Source of the DNA: Phycisphaerales bacterium
Lineage (GTDB): Bacteria > Planctomycetota > Phycisphaerae > Phycisphaerales > SM1A02
Assembly (NCBI GenBank): GCA_029245245.1
Contig: JAQWPT010000021.1
Coordinates: forward strand, 124,001 to 188,000
DNA length: 64,000 nt
Direction: 5' to 3'
Below the pieces are notes generated by a model, which searched no databases, was not told the origin of the DNA, and saw nothing but the letters and a program-made list of their open reading frames with translations. The translations under genes were made by a program, and so were the position numbers. Numbering within the stretch: the first letter of the stretch is position 1; the number at the start of each line of letters is the position of its first letter. This document shows positions 56,282-64,000 of this stretch, in pieces.

Positions 56282-58270
56282 ATGTCCGAGCAGAGCAAGT
56301 TCAAATCCGTCCTGGTCGAGGATCGCGTGTTCCCCCCTCCGCCGGACGCCGGCGAATCGCTGGGTGGCGCCTGGATCGATTCGATGGAGACCTATCGAGA
56401 CCTGCATGCCAAGTCGATTGCCGATCCAGAAGGGTTCTGGGGCGCTGTCGCCGAGGATCTCGATTGGTTCACGCACTGGGACACGGTGCTGGAATGGAAT
56501 CTTCCCGATGCGAAATGGTTCGTGGGCGGGCAGATCAATGCCTGCTGGAACTGCGTCGATCGGCATGTTGAAGACGGCCACGGTGACGAGGTCGCGATCG
56601 TGTGGGAAGGCGAGCCCATGCCCGGTGGCGAGGCGGATGTCCGCCACCTGACATACTCGGACGTGCAGGACAAGGTGGTGCGATTCGCCGCGGCCCTGAA
56701 GAACATGGGAATCGGCAAGGGTGACATCGTCACCATCTACATGGGGATGGTGCCCGAGTTGACCATCGCCTGCCTGGCGTGTGCCCGAATCGGGGCGCCG
56801 CACTCGGTGATCTTCGGAGGGTTTTCGTCCCAGGCGATCGCGGATCGCGTCGAGGATGCCGACAGCCGGATCGTGATCACCTGCGACGGCGCCTGGCGGC
56901 GGGGCTCGGTGGTCCCGCTGAAGGCAAACGTCGATGAGGCAGCCAGGAACACGGACAGCATCAAGCACGTTGTCGTGGTCAAACGATGCGAGAACGAGAT
57001 CGAGTGGACCGAGGGTCGTGACGCGTGGTGGCACGATCTCATGGAGACGGGCGACGAGGATGTCACCTGTCCCTGCGAGCCCATGGACAGCGAGGACATG
57101 CTGTTCCTGCTCTACACATCCGGATCCACGGGGAAGCCCAAGGGGATCATGCATACCACCGGCGGGTACCTCGTCTACACGATGATCACCAGCCGCTACA
57201 CCTTCAACCTGCGCCCTGACAACGACCAGGTCTTCTGGTGCACGGCCGACGTGGGATGGATCACGGGCCACAGTTACATCATCTACGGCATCATGGCCAA
57301 TCGCGTCCCGACCCTGATGTACGAGGGCGCTCCCAATCACCCCGAGCCGGATCGATTCTGGTCCATCGTCGATCGTCACAAGGTCACGCAGTTCTATACG
57401 GCACCCACGGCCATCCGGGCCTTCATGAAGTGGGGCGACGAGCACCCTGCCAAGCATGATCTCTCAAGCCTGAAACTGCTCGGGACGGTCGGCGAGCCGA
57501 TCAACCCGGAGGCCTGGATGTGGTACCACGAGGTGATCGGTGGTGAACGCTGCCCGATCATCGACACCTGGTGGCAGACAGAGACTGGTGGACACATGAT
57601 CACGCCGCTGCCGGCGGCGACGCCCACGGTGCCCGGATCCTGCACGCTGCCGTTCCTGGGCATCGATGCGATCGTCTGCGACGAGCAGGGCAACGAGGCG
57701 CCCCCAAACACCGGTGGATTTCTGGCGATTCGTTCACCCTGGCCCTCGATGCTCCGTGGTGTGTACGGTGATCGGCAGCGATTCATCGACACCTATTTCT
57801 CCACCATCGATGGGATGTACTTCGCCGGTGACAGTTCCCGGAGGGACGAGCGCGGGTACTTCTGGATCATGGGCCGGGTCGATGATGTCATCAACGTGTC
57901 CGGCCATCGCCTGGGCACGATGGAAGTGGAATCGGCGATGGTCAGCCATCCTTCCGTGGTGGAGGCTGCAGTCGTGGGAATGCCGCACGAGATCAAGGGC
58001 ACGGGCATCGCGGCCTTCGTGACCCTTGCCCCGACGGCATCTCCGAATGAAGAACTCAAGAAGGCCCTGCGTGATCACGTAGGAAACGAGATCGGAGCCA
58101 TCGCCAAGCCCGACATGATCCGCTTCACGGATCTGCTGCCAAAGACGCGATCCGGCAAGATCATGCGAAGGTTGCTTCGTGATATCGCCGCCGGGGCGGA
58201 ATCCACCGGGGACGTGACGACGCTTGAGGACTTCTCGGTACTCGCGAAACTGCGTGACGACGAGGAATAG
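56282..58270 (+). CDS. acs: Acetyl-CoA synthetase
   Basis: 662 residues from the ATG at 56282 with GAAGGAGG upstream. ANL-family motifs: [11 protein letters not shown] near 279 (phosphate loop), [14 protein letters not shown] near 430, [17 protein letters not shown] near 515 and [11 protein letters not shown] with Lys626, the residue acetylated by Pat-type enzymes to switch Acs off. It activates acetate to acetyl-CoA via acetyl-AMP. Nothing near suggests acetate import except the distant atoE. No adjacent acetyltransferase is seen. Confidence 0.97.
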   Translation: MSEQSKFKSVLVEDRVFPPPPDAGESLGGAWIDSMETYRDLHAKSIADPEGFWGAVAEDLDWFTHWDTVLEWNLPDAKWFVGGQINACWNCVDRHVEDGHGDEVAIVWEGEPMPGGEADVRHLTYSDVQDKVVRFAAALKNMGIGKGDIVTIYMGMVPELTIACLACARIGAPHSVIFGGFSSQAIADRVEDADSRIVITCDGAWRRGSVVPLKANVDEAARNTDSIKHVVVVKRCENEIEWTEGRDAWWHDLMETGDEDVTCPCEPMDSEDMLFLLYTSGSTGKPKGIMHTTGGYLVYTMITSRYTFNLRPDNDQVFWCTADVGWITGHSYIIYGIMANRVPTLMYEGAPNHPEPDRFWSIVDRHKVTQFYTAPTAIRAFMKWGDEHPAKHDLSSLKLLGTVGEPINPEAWMWYHEVIGGERCPIIDTWWQTETGGHMITPLPAATPTVPGSCTLPFLGIDAIVCDEQGNEAPPNTGGFLAIRSPWPSMLRGVYGDRQRFIDTYFSTIDGMYFAGDSSRRDERGYFWIMGRVDDVINVSGHRLGTMEVESAMVSHPSVVEAAVVGMPHEIKGTGIAAFVTLAPTASPNEELKKALRDHVGNEIGAIAKPDMIRFTDLLPKTRSGKIMRRLLRDIAAGAESTGDVTTLEDFSVLAKLRDDEE

Positions 58271-58289
58271 GGGATCTCCCAAGGGTAAT

Positions 58290-58318
58290 TTGCGGCTTCG
58301 TGGGGGTGCATCTACAGT
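58290..58318 (+). promoter_or_regulatory. Possible promoter for the large exported protein gene
   Basis: TTGCGG (58290-58295) and TACAGT (58313-58318) with a 17-base spacer, 53 bases before the ATG at 58372. Only 3/6 and 4/6 matches. Confidence 0.3.
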
Positions 58319-58371
58319 GCACGGCTCGGGATCGCGGTGGGCGGTCCCATCTTGTGGTCGAGGAGTTTTCC

Positions 58372-60126
58372 ATGTTCAGTTGCATTCGCCCCTTCCTCGT
58401 GCTCTGCACGGTTGTTCTTGTCGCGTTCATCGGTCGTCCCGCATTTGCTGGTGATGCCGAAACCCAGTCCATGGGCCAGGAAATGGCAAGGTTGCTGCCT
58501 GAGGGCGTTGCTGTGATCGCGTACACACCTTCGCTGTCGAAGATGACCAGTGAGCTGACGGCCCTGGTCAAGGAGGTCAATCCGCAGGCAGCCGGGATGC
58601 TCATGTTCATGGGGCCCGAAACGCTGCTGAAGATGCAACTCAACACGAAGCAGAAGATCCGCAGCGACATGCCCGTCGCGATCGCGGTCGCTCCCAGGAA
58701 GACGCTGCAGGAGAATCCCACGAACGTCGTGATCTTCGCGATCGACGGAGCCACTCCGGAGAACGTCAAGGTCGCCGACAAGTCCAACAAGCTGATTTTC
58801 CTCGAGGGAACCGACTGGGTTGCCATGACCACTGGTGACGCCTACAGCCCGCAGTCCGAGGGTGCGAAGACTCCCGCCATCGCCACGCACATGTTGCCGG
58901 GCATGCTGACCATTTCCTTCGACCAGGCCATGCTTCGCACGAAGTACGGTGATGCGCTTGAAAAAGTCATTGCAGGATCGTTTGAAGAAGGCAACGACGC
59001 CTCCGATCCGAAGATCAAGGCCGCGGTCAAGAAGATCAACGATCAGTTTGCAGCCAAGCTCGCCAATGGATTCGATCGTTGGGACTATGGCGTGAACTTC
59101 GACCCGTCGACTCCGGGTTTCACCCTTCAGTACACGCCCGCAACACCGAGCTGGATCCTGGAGCCGTCTTCGGGCCTGGAGACGATCTCCAGCCACCTGG
59201 CCTCGGAACTGCCCATGCAGATGGTGGTCAGCAAGGACTTCGTGAACATGCTCCTGTCCCTGGGCGGCATGTTCCTTCAGGCTGAGGGCACCGAGACGAA
59301 TGCCTCGGTCGCCACGTACATGAAACAGTGCAAGGACATGATCGCCCAGATCGACGGTGGCGTCGGCCTCTCCGTGGGCATGTCCGGTGACGGCATGAAC
59401 ATGGTCAAGGCCATGCGGGTCAAGGATGTCAAGACGTTCCTGGGCCAGGTCGATGAACAGATGAAGTTCTTGAACGAATCCAACTGGGGCATCGCCGGCG
59501 AGGCGATTCCCGTCACCGTCGGGGCCGAAACGTCCCGGGCGTACCGCCTCAAGATCGACATGGACGAGTTCAAGAAGGCGTTCCCGGCCGAGTTCGGCAA
59601 GAACAACAACAGTTTCGCTGGCGGATTGCTCCAGGCGGACGGGCAGGTGGCATCGATCCTGAGCACGATGCAGGGCCCCGATGGACTGATCGTTCGAATG
59701 ATCTCCAAGGATGACTGGGTCGCAATCGTGATCGGCGATGCGAAGCTGCTCGGCTCGGCCCGCCGGGCCCTTGCCCAGGGCACCGCAAGCAATACGATGG
59801 TGAGCCGCGCATTCGAGCAGGCCTACAGCACGCCGGTGGCCGGCATGTCCATGGATGTGAGAAGTTTCCTCATCGGAGTCGGCAAGTATGCCAAGGCGAA
59901 TCCAAGCATCAAGGGGTTCGACCAGGTTGCCATGTTCGCAGCACTTCCCACATCTCCCTCGATGCCGGTCTACTCGAGCTGGTCGGCCACGGATCGGGCC
60001 AACCAGATCAACTGGTCGATCGACATGAAGGGGCTTGCCGCCTTCGTCAAGGACATGGAGAAGATGGGCCAGGAGGCGGAAAAGAAGCAGAAGGCGACGG
60101 TCACCGGAAAGGGCGACAAGCCCTGA
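58372..60126 (+). CDS. Large exported protein of unknown function
   Basis: 584 residues from the ATG at 58372 with GAGGAG upstream. A clear signal peptide (about residues 1-26, ending GRPAFAG). The mature part is rich in Ala, Met, Lys and Asp without membrane segments. Two regions share the pattern strand-DWVAxxxGDA: LEGTDWVAMTTGDAY near 168 and MISKDDWVAIVIGDAK near 450, which suggests an internal duplication of a domain with alternating helices (GQEMARLLPEGVAVIAYTP; QADGQVASIL). I do not recognise a family. Periplasmic location is inferred. It is followed by tRNA-Gln 62 bases later. Confidence 0.75.
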   Translation: MFSCIRPFLVLCTVVLVAFIGRPAFAGDAETQSMGQEMARLLPEGVAVIAYTPSLSKMTSELTALVKEVNPQAAGMLMFMGPETLLKMQLNTKQKIRSDMPVAIAVAPRKTLQENPTNVVIFAIDGATPENVKVADKSNKLIFLEGTDWVAMTTGDAYSPQSEGAKTPAIATHMLPGMLTISFDQAMLRTKYGDALEKVIAGSFEEGNDASDPKIKAAVKKINDQFAAKLANGFDRWDYGVNFDPSTPGFTLQYTPATPSWILEPSSGLETISSHLASELPMQMVVSKDFVNMLLSLGGMFLQAEGTETNASVATYMKQCKDMIAQIDGGVGLSVGMSGDGMNMVKAMRVKDVKTFLGQVDEQMKFLNESNWGIAGEAIPVTVGAETSRAYRLKIDMDEFKKAFPAEFGKNNNSFAGGLLQADGQVASILSTMQGPDGLIVRMISKDDWVAIVIGDAKLLGSARRALAQGTASNTMVSRAFEQAYSTPVAGMSMDVRSFLIGVGKYAKANPSIKGFDQVAMFAALPTSPSMPVYSSWSATDRANQINWSIDMKGLAAFVKDMEKMGQEAEKKQKATVTGKGDKP

Positions 60127-60136
60127 TCGCGTCCGC

Positions 60137-60164
60137 TTGATGGGCTTCGGGCAGGGAGTAGAAT
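60137..60164 (+). promoter_or_regulatory. Predicted promoter of tRNA-Gln
   Basis: TTGATG (60137-60142) and TAGAAT (60159-60164) with a 16-base spacer, 24 bases before the tRNA 5' end. An imperfect inverted repeat GGCAGG..CCTGCC overlaps the -10 region. Confidence 0.5.
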
Positions 60165-60188
60165 GTCCCTCCTGCCAGTCGATTCTCT

Positions 60189-60259
60189 TGGGGATTGGTG
60201 TAACGGTAGCACGGCTGACTCTGAATCAGTTAGTCCAAGTTCGAATCTTGGATCCCCAG
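60189..60259 (+). tRNA. tRNA-Gln (anticodon CTG)
   Basis: A complete 71-base cloverleaf: acceptor TGGGGAT/ATCCCCA with the U1-A72 pair typical of tRNA-Gln, D arm GTG/CAC, anticodon stem GCTGA/TCAGT with loop CTCTGAA (anticodon CTG), variable loop TAGT, T arm CCAAG/CTTGG with TTCGAAT, discriminator G. The CCA end is not encoded. It reads CAG codons. Confidence 0.97.
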
Positions 60260-60335
60260 TTTCTTCCCTGAACATGCAATGGATGCCGCGGGTCGGCGGA
60301 GTTCCTTTCTCGACTCGCCGCGTGGAGCAGAGGCC

Positions 60336-60854
60336 ATGGCGGAATACGTGACGGTGGATGGTGCTCGTGTCGGCGTGCTCATGGGCAGCGCCTCGGACTG
60401 GCCGACCATGGAGAAGACGTCGCAGACGCTGACGAAGCTCGGCATTACGCATGAATGCAACGTCATCTCGGCCCACCGGGCACCGCGGCGCCTGGAATCC
60501 TACTGTTCGACGGCGGAGGAGCGCGGATTGCAGGTTCTGATCTGCGCCGCGGGCGGCGCAGCGCACCTTGCTGGTGTTGCCGCTGCCATGACGCACCTTC
60601 CGATCCTCGGTTGCCCGATGAACGCATGGTCGACGGATGGTCTCGATTCACTGCTCTCGATGGCGCAGATGCCCAAGGGTATTCCGGTGGGAACACTTGC
60701 CGTCGGTTCAGCCGGAGCGATCAACGCGGCCATCTTCGCCGCCGAGATCCTGGCTCTTTCCGATACCACGGTTCGCGAGGCGGTACTCGGATTCCGGGCC
60801 GACCAGTCCGCGGCCACGTTCGAGTTGCCCGGGGCCCCGGGACACTCGGGCTGA
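60336..60854 (+). CDS. purE: N5-carboxyaminoimidazole ribonucleotide mutase
   Basis: 172 residues from the ATG at 60336 (GGAGCAGAGG upstream); the longer frame starts in tRNA-flanking sequence. Class I PurE motifs: MGSASDWPTM near 16, VISAHRAPRRLESY near 43 with the catalytic His, AAGGAAHLAGVAAAMT near 75 and SAGAINAAIFAAEIL near 130. It rearranges N5-CAIR to CAIR in purine synthesis, usually needing PurK, which is not next to it. The stop overlaps the pdxH start by one base (TGATG). Confidence 0.95.
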   Translation: MAEYVTVDGARVGVLMGSASDWPTMEKTSQTLTKLGITHECNVISAHRAPRRLESYCSTAEERGLQVLICAAGGAAHLAGVAAAMTHLPILGCPMNAWSTDGLDSLLSMAQMPKGIPVGTLAVGSAGAINAAIFAAEILALSDTTVREAVLGFRADQSAATFELPGAPGHSG

Positions 60855-61453
60855 TGGACTTCGAGCACCCACCGACTGATCCCGTTTCCGCATGCGAGCA
60901 GTGGTTCGCAGAAGCCGGCGAGCAGTCAGGCCTTCCCAACCCAAACGCGATGGCCCTGTCCACGGTGTCCGCCGATGGCCGACCCTCGATTCGCATGATC
61001 CTGCTCAAGGGATTCGATGCACGCGGTGCGGTCTTCTACACCAACAGCGAGAGCCGCAAGGGGATCGACCTGGCCGCATGTCCACGCGCCGCACTGCTCT
61101 TTCACTGGGACTCGATGGAACGCCAGATCCGAATCGAGGGCGCAGTGACCCGTGTCAGCGACGAGGAGGCTGATGCCTACTTCGCCAGCCGACGTCGAGA
61201 AAGCCGCATTGGCGCATGGGCCAGTGCGCAATCGAGACCGTGCGCATCCCGCGAGGAACTCGATGCCGCCTACGACGAACAGGCGAAGCGGTTCGAAGGT
61301 GGAGATGTCCCACGGCCGCCGCACTGGTTCGGGTACCGCATTGCGCTCGAGCACATCGAGTTCTGGCAGGGTGGCGACGCCAGGCTGCATGATCGCGTGG
61401 TCTACGACCGTGGCGACGGTGGTTCCTGGACCATTCAGCGCCAGTGGCCCTGA
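60854..61453 (+). CDS. pdxH: Pyridoxamine/pyridoxine 5'-phosphate oxidase
   Basis: 199 residues, the family's usual size. FMN and substrate motifs: NAMALSTVSADGRPSIRMILLKGFD near 32, FYTNSESRKG near 64, FHWDSMERQIRIEG near 85, the GAWASAQS segment, and RPPHWFGYRIALEHIEFWQGG with DRVVYDR and the C-terminal QRQWP. It oxidises PMP or PNP to PLP. Translationally coupled to purE; no functional link is obvious, but both are cofactor/nucleotide genes. Confidence 0.96.
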   Translation: MDFEHPPTDPVSACEQWFAEAGEQSGLPNPNAMALSTVSADGRPSIRMILLKGFDARGAVFYTNSESRKGIDLAACPRAALLFHWDSMERQIRIEGAVTRVSDEEADAYFASRRRESRIGAWASAQSRPCASREELDAAYDEQAKRFEGGDVPRPPHWFGYRIALEHIEFWQGGDARLHDRVVYDRGDGGSWTIQRQWP

Positions 61454-61458
61454 GCCGT

Positions 61459-62124
61459 TCAGCCGGGATCCTCTTCTTCCAGCATCCGCATTGCTTCAGC
61501 GATCACGTCTTCCGGAAGTTCTCCGGCGGCCGGGTTTCGTGGACGTGGAGCGGGGGACTTCGGCGGGGAAGCTGGTTTCGGGGCAGGAGGCGGGGGCGGA
61601 GGCGGGTTGCGTGCCAGTTCGGTGAACTCGGCAATGTCGGCTTCATCAATGCCGAAGGTGTTCCGCCACGTTTTGGCGGCCTTTGCGCTGAGATGGTCAG
61701 GAGATCGCTTCGTGTCGGCCCGGCCCTGTTTCCTGGCGCTGGATCGTTCGTGGTCATGGGTGATGGTGCGGAGAAAGGCGGCTGAACTCATGGAGTGGCA
61801 ACGTCGCCGCCGTGCCGCCTTGATGATTCGGCGGTCCGAACTGACCACCAGCAGGCGGGTCGGTGCATCGCTTCGCTCGATCAACTGCTCGATGAGATCG
61901 TCGGCCTCACACCCCGGACCGGCATAGATCGTCCGGATTCCTCCGGCATGGGTAGCCCGCTGCCCGGATGGGGCGGTGCCGTCACAGATCAGCAGGACCT
62001 GGTTTCGGGCCCATCGGCCCCTCGTGAGGGTCTCCACGAGGGTTGGGGCATCCATCCCGGCCAGTTCCGGAGGCAGGATTCCGGTGGTGTGCAGGGCGTT
62101 GTAGGTGTCTACAAGTACCTTCAT
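61459..62124 (-). CDS. YacP-like NYN-domain protein (putative ribonuclease)
   Basis: 221 residues. The PIN-like NYN fold is visible: VDTYNAL with the first acidic residue near residue 6, LLICDGTAPSG, AGPGCEADDLIEQLIER with the acidic pair near 75, and VVSSDRRIIKAARRRR. YacP (Rae1) of Bacillus is a ribosome-associated endoribonuclease; homology by fold suggests RNA cleavage here too. The C-terminal ~55 residues are Pro/Ala-rich (PPPPPPP) and end in an acidic helix. It is convergent with pdxH five bases away and divergent from rpsU. Confidence 0.82.
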   Translation of the reverse strand: MKVLVDTYNALHTTGILPPELAGMDAPTLVETLTRGRWARNQVLLICDGTAPSGQRATHAGGIRTIYAGPGCEADDLIEQLIERSDAPTRLLVVSSDRRIIKAARRRRCHSMSSAAFLRTITHDHERSSARKQGRADTKRSPDHLSAKAAKTWRNTFGIDEADIAEFTELARNPPPPPPPAPKPASPPKSPAPRPRNPAAGELPEDVIAEAMRMLEEEDPG

Positions 62125-62244
62125 TGGCTGCGAATCGATCCAGGGGAGTCTGAAGGGGGTTTTTTCGGGCGATCAAAGGGAAGCGGTCCCTTCTTAGGGG
62201 CATGGTATGCCTATCGGCCAGCAGGGAGTTGCCCCTCGTTCTGG

Positions 62245-62273
62245 CTTGCAGGAGGGGCCTTTGTCGAGTCTAA
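62245..62273 (+). promoter_or_regulatory. Predicted promoter of rpsU
   Basis: TTGCAG (62245-62250) and TCTAAT (62268-62273) with a 17-base spacer, about 42 bases before the rpsU ATG. Confidence 0.45.
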
Positions 62274-62315
62274 TACCCGGCTTCACCGATTCTTGACTTC
62301 GGAGTCCAAATTTCC

Positions 62316-62624
62316 ATGGCGATCAGGATCAAATCACGGCAGGGCGAAAGCGTCAATCAGATGCTGCGCCGGTTCAAGAAGCTCTGCGAGAAGGAAGGCC
62401 TGACCAAGGACGTCAAGCGAAAGCAGTACTTCGAGAAGCCCTCGGAGCGGCGTCGACGTGCCATGCGAAAGGCGATCGCCAGGGCGGCTCGATTTGCCAG
62501 CCCACAACCCCCGCAGGCCAAGGGTCGGGGTGGTCGAAGTGGTGGGCCCGGCGGCAGTGGTGGAAGCGGCGGCGGCAGCGGTGGCGGTAGCGGTGGTCCA
62601 AATCGTGGTCGCCCTGCTCGCTGA
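62316..62624 (+). CDS. rpsU: 30S ribosomal protein S21 with Gly-rich C-terminal extension
   Basis: 102 residues, against 58-71 in most bacteria. The first ~65 residues are normal S21 (RQGESVNQMLRRFKKLCEKEGL, then YFEKPSERRRRAMRKAIARAARF). A tail of about 35 residues rich in Gly, Ser and Arg (GRGGRSGGPGGSGGSGG, GGPNRGRPAR) follows. S21 binds near the anti-Shine-Dalgarno of 16S rRNA and helps initiation. The tail is probably flexible and RNA-binding-like; I infer this from composition. GGAG lies 11 bases before the ATG. Confidence 0.92.
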   Translation: MAIRIKSRQGESVNQMLRRFKKLCEKEGLTKDVKRKQYFEKPSERRRRAMRKAIARAARFASPQPPQAKGRGGRSGGPGGSGGSGGGSGGGSGGPNRGRPAR

Positions 62625-62676
62625 GCAAAGACTTGAAAACAGGAATCAGCGTCGTGTGCGTGATCCGTCTTGCTTT

Positions 62677-62704
62677 ACTTCGAGTTGGATTTCCAAGTCG
62701 AAGT
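62677..62704 (+). promoter_or_regulatory. Hairpin downstream of rpsU
   Basis: Arms 62677-62688 (ACTTCGAGTTGG) and 62693-62704 (CCAAGTCGAAGT) pair with one mismatch around ATTT. No T run follows on the plus strand, so it may be a weak terminator or an mRNA 3' end. Confidence 0.4.
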
Positions 62705-62746
62705 CAACGGGTCAACAGCACGGACCTTTCATTGAACACAACACGC

Positions 62747-62772
62747 CTGCAGCCTGGTCGAACCAGGTGCAG
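62747..62772 (+). promoter_or_regulatory. Hairpin in the hppA leader
   Basis: CTGCA-G-CCTGGT (62747-62758) pairs with ACCAGG-TGCAG (62762-62772) around the loop CGA with a single bulged G, 54 bases before the pyrophosphatase start. Confidence 0.35.
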
Positions 62773-62826
62773 TCATGAAAACGGGGCCCCAGCAGGCTCC
62801 ATGAACCTCGAGGAGTGGATCTCGTG

Positions 62827-64000
62827 ATGGCGCTTCAACTGGCGGATATGCAGTCAATCATCGACTACGCATGGGTCTGGTTCATTGCTCCGATCGGAGC
62901 AGTACTGGCATTGATCTTCGCATTCGGTTTCAGCCGAAGCGTCATGAAAAAGAGCGAAGGTGAGCCGGAGATGGTTCGCATCGCGGAGGCCGTTCGCCAA
63001 GGTGCGATGGCCTACCTCGTACGCCAGTACAAGGTCGTCTTCATGGTGTTCTTCGCCCTTGTGGCGATTCTCCTGGTTCTCGGCCTCCTCGACATCCAGC
63101 CTCTCTGGACGGCTGCCGGTGTTCCGATTGCCGGTCTGTTCTCCGGGATGTGCGGCTGGTTCGGGATGAAGATGGCGACCAACGCCTCCGCCCGCACCAC
63201 CTGGGCCGCCAAGCAGTCTCTCAACGACGCTCTCACCGTGGCATTCCGTTCCGGTGCCGTCATGGGCCTGGTCGTCGTCGGCTTCGCACTGCTCGATGCC
63301 AGTGCATGGTTCTTCCTCTGGAACGAGGTCATTCCGAACTCCGGTCTCGAGGAAGTCACCGCCATCATGCTGACCTACGGCATGGGTGCCTCAACGCAGG
63401 CGCTCTTCGCCCGTGTCGGTGGTGGCATCTACACCAAGGCCGCGGATGTCGGAGCCGACCTCGTGGGCAAGGTGGAAGCCGGGATTCCCGAGGATGATCC
63501 TCGCAACCCCGCCGCCATCGCTGACAACGTCGGCGACAACGTCGGCGACGTGGCAGGCATGGGTGCCGACCTCTACGAGTCCTACTATGGATCGATTCTC
63601 GCCTCGATGGCCCTGGGCGCAACGGCAGCCCTGTCGGGTGCCTTCGGCGAAATGACGGAGCGAATGGCATACATCCTCGCTTCGGCTCCGATGGCCCTCG
63701 CCGGCGTCGGCATCATCTGCTCGCTGCTTGGTGTCTTCGTGGTTCGTGCCAAGGAAGGGGCCTCCTTCAGTCAACTCCTCAGGGGCCTGCACATGGGTGT
63801 CTGGTTCGCCTCGGCTCTCGTGGCCGTCGCTGCCGGTGTCCTGTTCTGGCTGCTCCTGAGAGATCCCGAGGTTTCCCAGTACTACAAGTGGTGGCAGCCG
63901 ACGCTGGCCATCGTGACGGGACTTTCCGCGGGCCTGATCATCGCCTTCGCAACCGAGTACTACACGTCCTACGAGCACCCTCCGACCCAACGCATTGCGG
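62827..64000 (+). CDS. hppA: Membrane-bound H+ (or Na+)-translocating pyrophosphatase (3' end beyond window)
   Basis: 391 codons visible; the rest lies past the window. GAGGAG lies upstream; both a GTG at 62824 and the ATG at 62827 fit. Several membrane segments, then the pyrophosphate-binding motifs DVGADLVGKVEAGI near 208 and ADNVGDNVGDVAGMGADLYESY near 235, which carry the Asp and Lys ligands of Mg-PPi. The enzyme couples PPi hydrolysis to ion pumping. The residue that decides potassium dependence (A/K switch) lies beyond the window end, so H+ versus Na+ and K+ dependence stay open. It begins about 200 bases after rpsU. Confidence 0.95.
   Translation, partial: MALQLADMQSIIDYAWVWFIAPIGAVLALIFAFGFSRSVMKKSEGEPEMVRIAEAVRQGAMAYLVRQYKVVFMVFFALVAILLVLGLLDIQPLWTAAGVPIAGLFSGMCGWFGMKMATNASARTTWAAKQSLNDALTVAFRSGAVMGLVVVGFALLDASAWFFLWNEVIPNSGLEEVTAIMLTYGMGASTQALFARVGGGIYTKAADVGADLVGKVEAGIPEDDPRNPAAIADNVGDNVGDVAGMGADLYESYYGSILASMALGATAALSGAFGEMTERMAYILASAPMALAGVGIICSLLGVFVVRAKEGASFSQLLRGLHMGVWFASALVAVAAGVLFWLLLRDPEVSQYYKWWQPTLAIVTGLSAGLIIAFATEYYTSYEHPPTQRIA

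Overview
The window looks like a chromosomal segment of a GC-rich (by eye, well over 60 %) Gram-negative-type bacterium, most likely a planctomycete of the class Phycisphaerae. The pointers are three small families of membrane proteins with one or more zinc ribbons of the CxxCGYDLRGL or a related type, Tat-exported Gfo/Idh/MocA and TIM-barrel isomerase proteins, and a C-terminally extended ribosomal protein S21. The assignment is an inference from gene style; no rRNA lies in the window. Gene density is very high, many neighbours overlap by 1-4 bases, and I see no IS, integrase, phage gene or CRISPR array.

Layout. 1-3.9 kb (minus): a truncated Gfo/Idh/MocA oxidoreductase, an NfsA-type nitroreductase, a ThiF/MoeB-type adenylyltransferase, then rpsL-rpsG with its own promoter and terminator. 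4.0-10.6 kb (plus): rnhA, purL (with two PurS-like domains fused in front), purQ, a zinc-ribbon membrane protein and a second Gfo/Idh/MocA protein. 10.6-12.1 kb (minus): DUF4097-like exported protein and rlmE. 12.2-16.0 kb (plus): TPP riboswitch, thiC, a DUF5658-like membrane protein and a type II NADH dehydrogenase. 16.0-19.7 kb (minus): enoyl-CoA hydratase, short-chain fatty acid transporter, and a hypothetical gene with an elaborate leader. 19.7-28.4 kb: ABC1/UbiB kinase, DUF481 outer-membrane protein, FKBP lipoprotein, zinc-ribbon membrane protein, tmk, YbdK-type carboxylate-amine ligase, M20 amidohydrolase, small membrane protein, and an MDR dehydrogenase.

28.4-36.9 kb: the alaS operon (minus) diverges from tpiA-secG-yicC-phosphotransferase-PDZ protein (plus). 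36.9-42.9 kb (minus): folC, leuS, a DUF2314-like protein and a DUF2007-like membrane protein. 43.0-45.6 kb (plus): mgtE, hpt, PH-domain membrane protein; then a lone MoxR ATPase on the other strand. 46.6-56.2 kb (plus): zinc-ribbon membrane protein, then a protein-quality-control cluster in the order groEL1-groES-groEL2-dnaJ-grpE, an FmdB-type zinc ribbon protein and RNase R. 56.3-64.0 kb: acs, a large exported protein of unknown function, tRNA-Gln(CTG), purE-pdxH, a YacP-like NYN protein (minus), rpsU and the start of a membrane H+-pyrophosphatase gene.

Most of the content is core housekeeping (purine, thiamine, folate and PLP metabolism, translation, folding, RNA turnover). I did not find a clear defence or mobile system. 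The parts that look least described are regulatory: a leader with terminator-like hairpin and coupled small ORF before the 240-residue gene, two hairpins that enclose the ribosome binding site of atoE, overlapping divergent folC/mgtE promoters, and paired hairpins upstream of hppA; plus the arrangement of two unlike GroEL paralogues around one groES.
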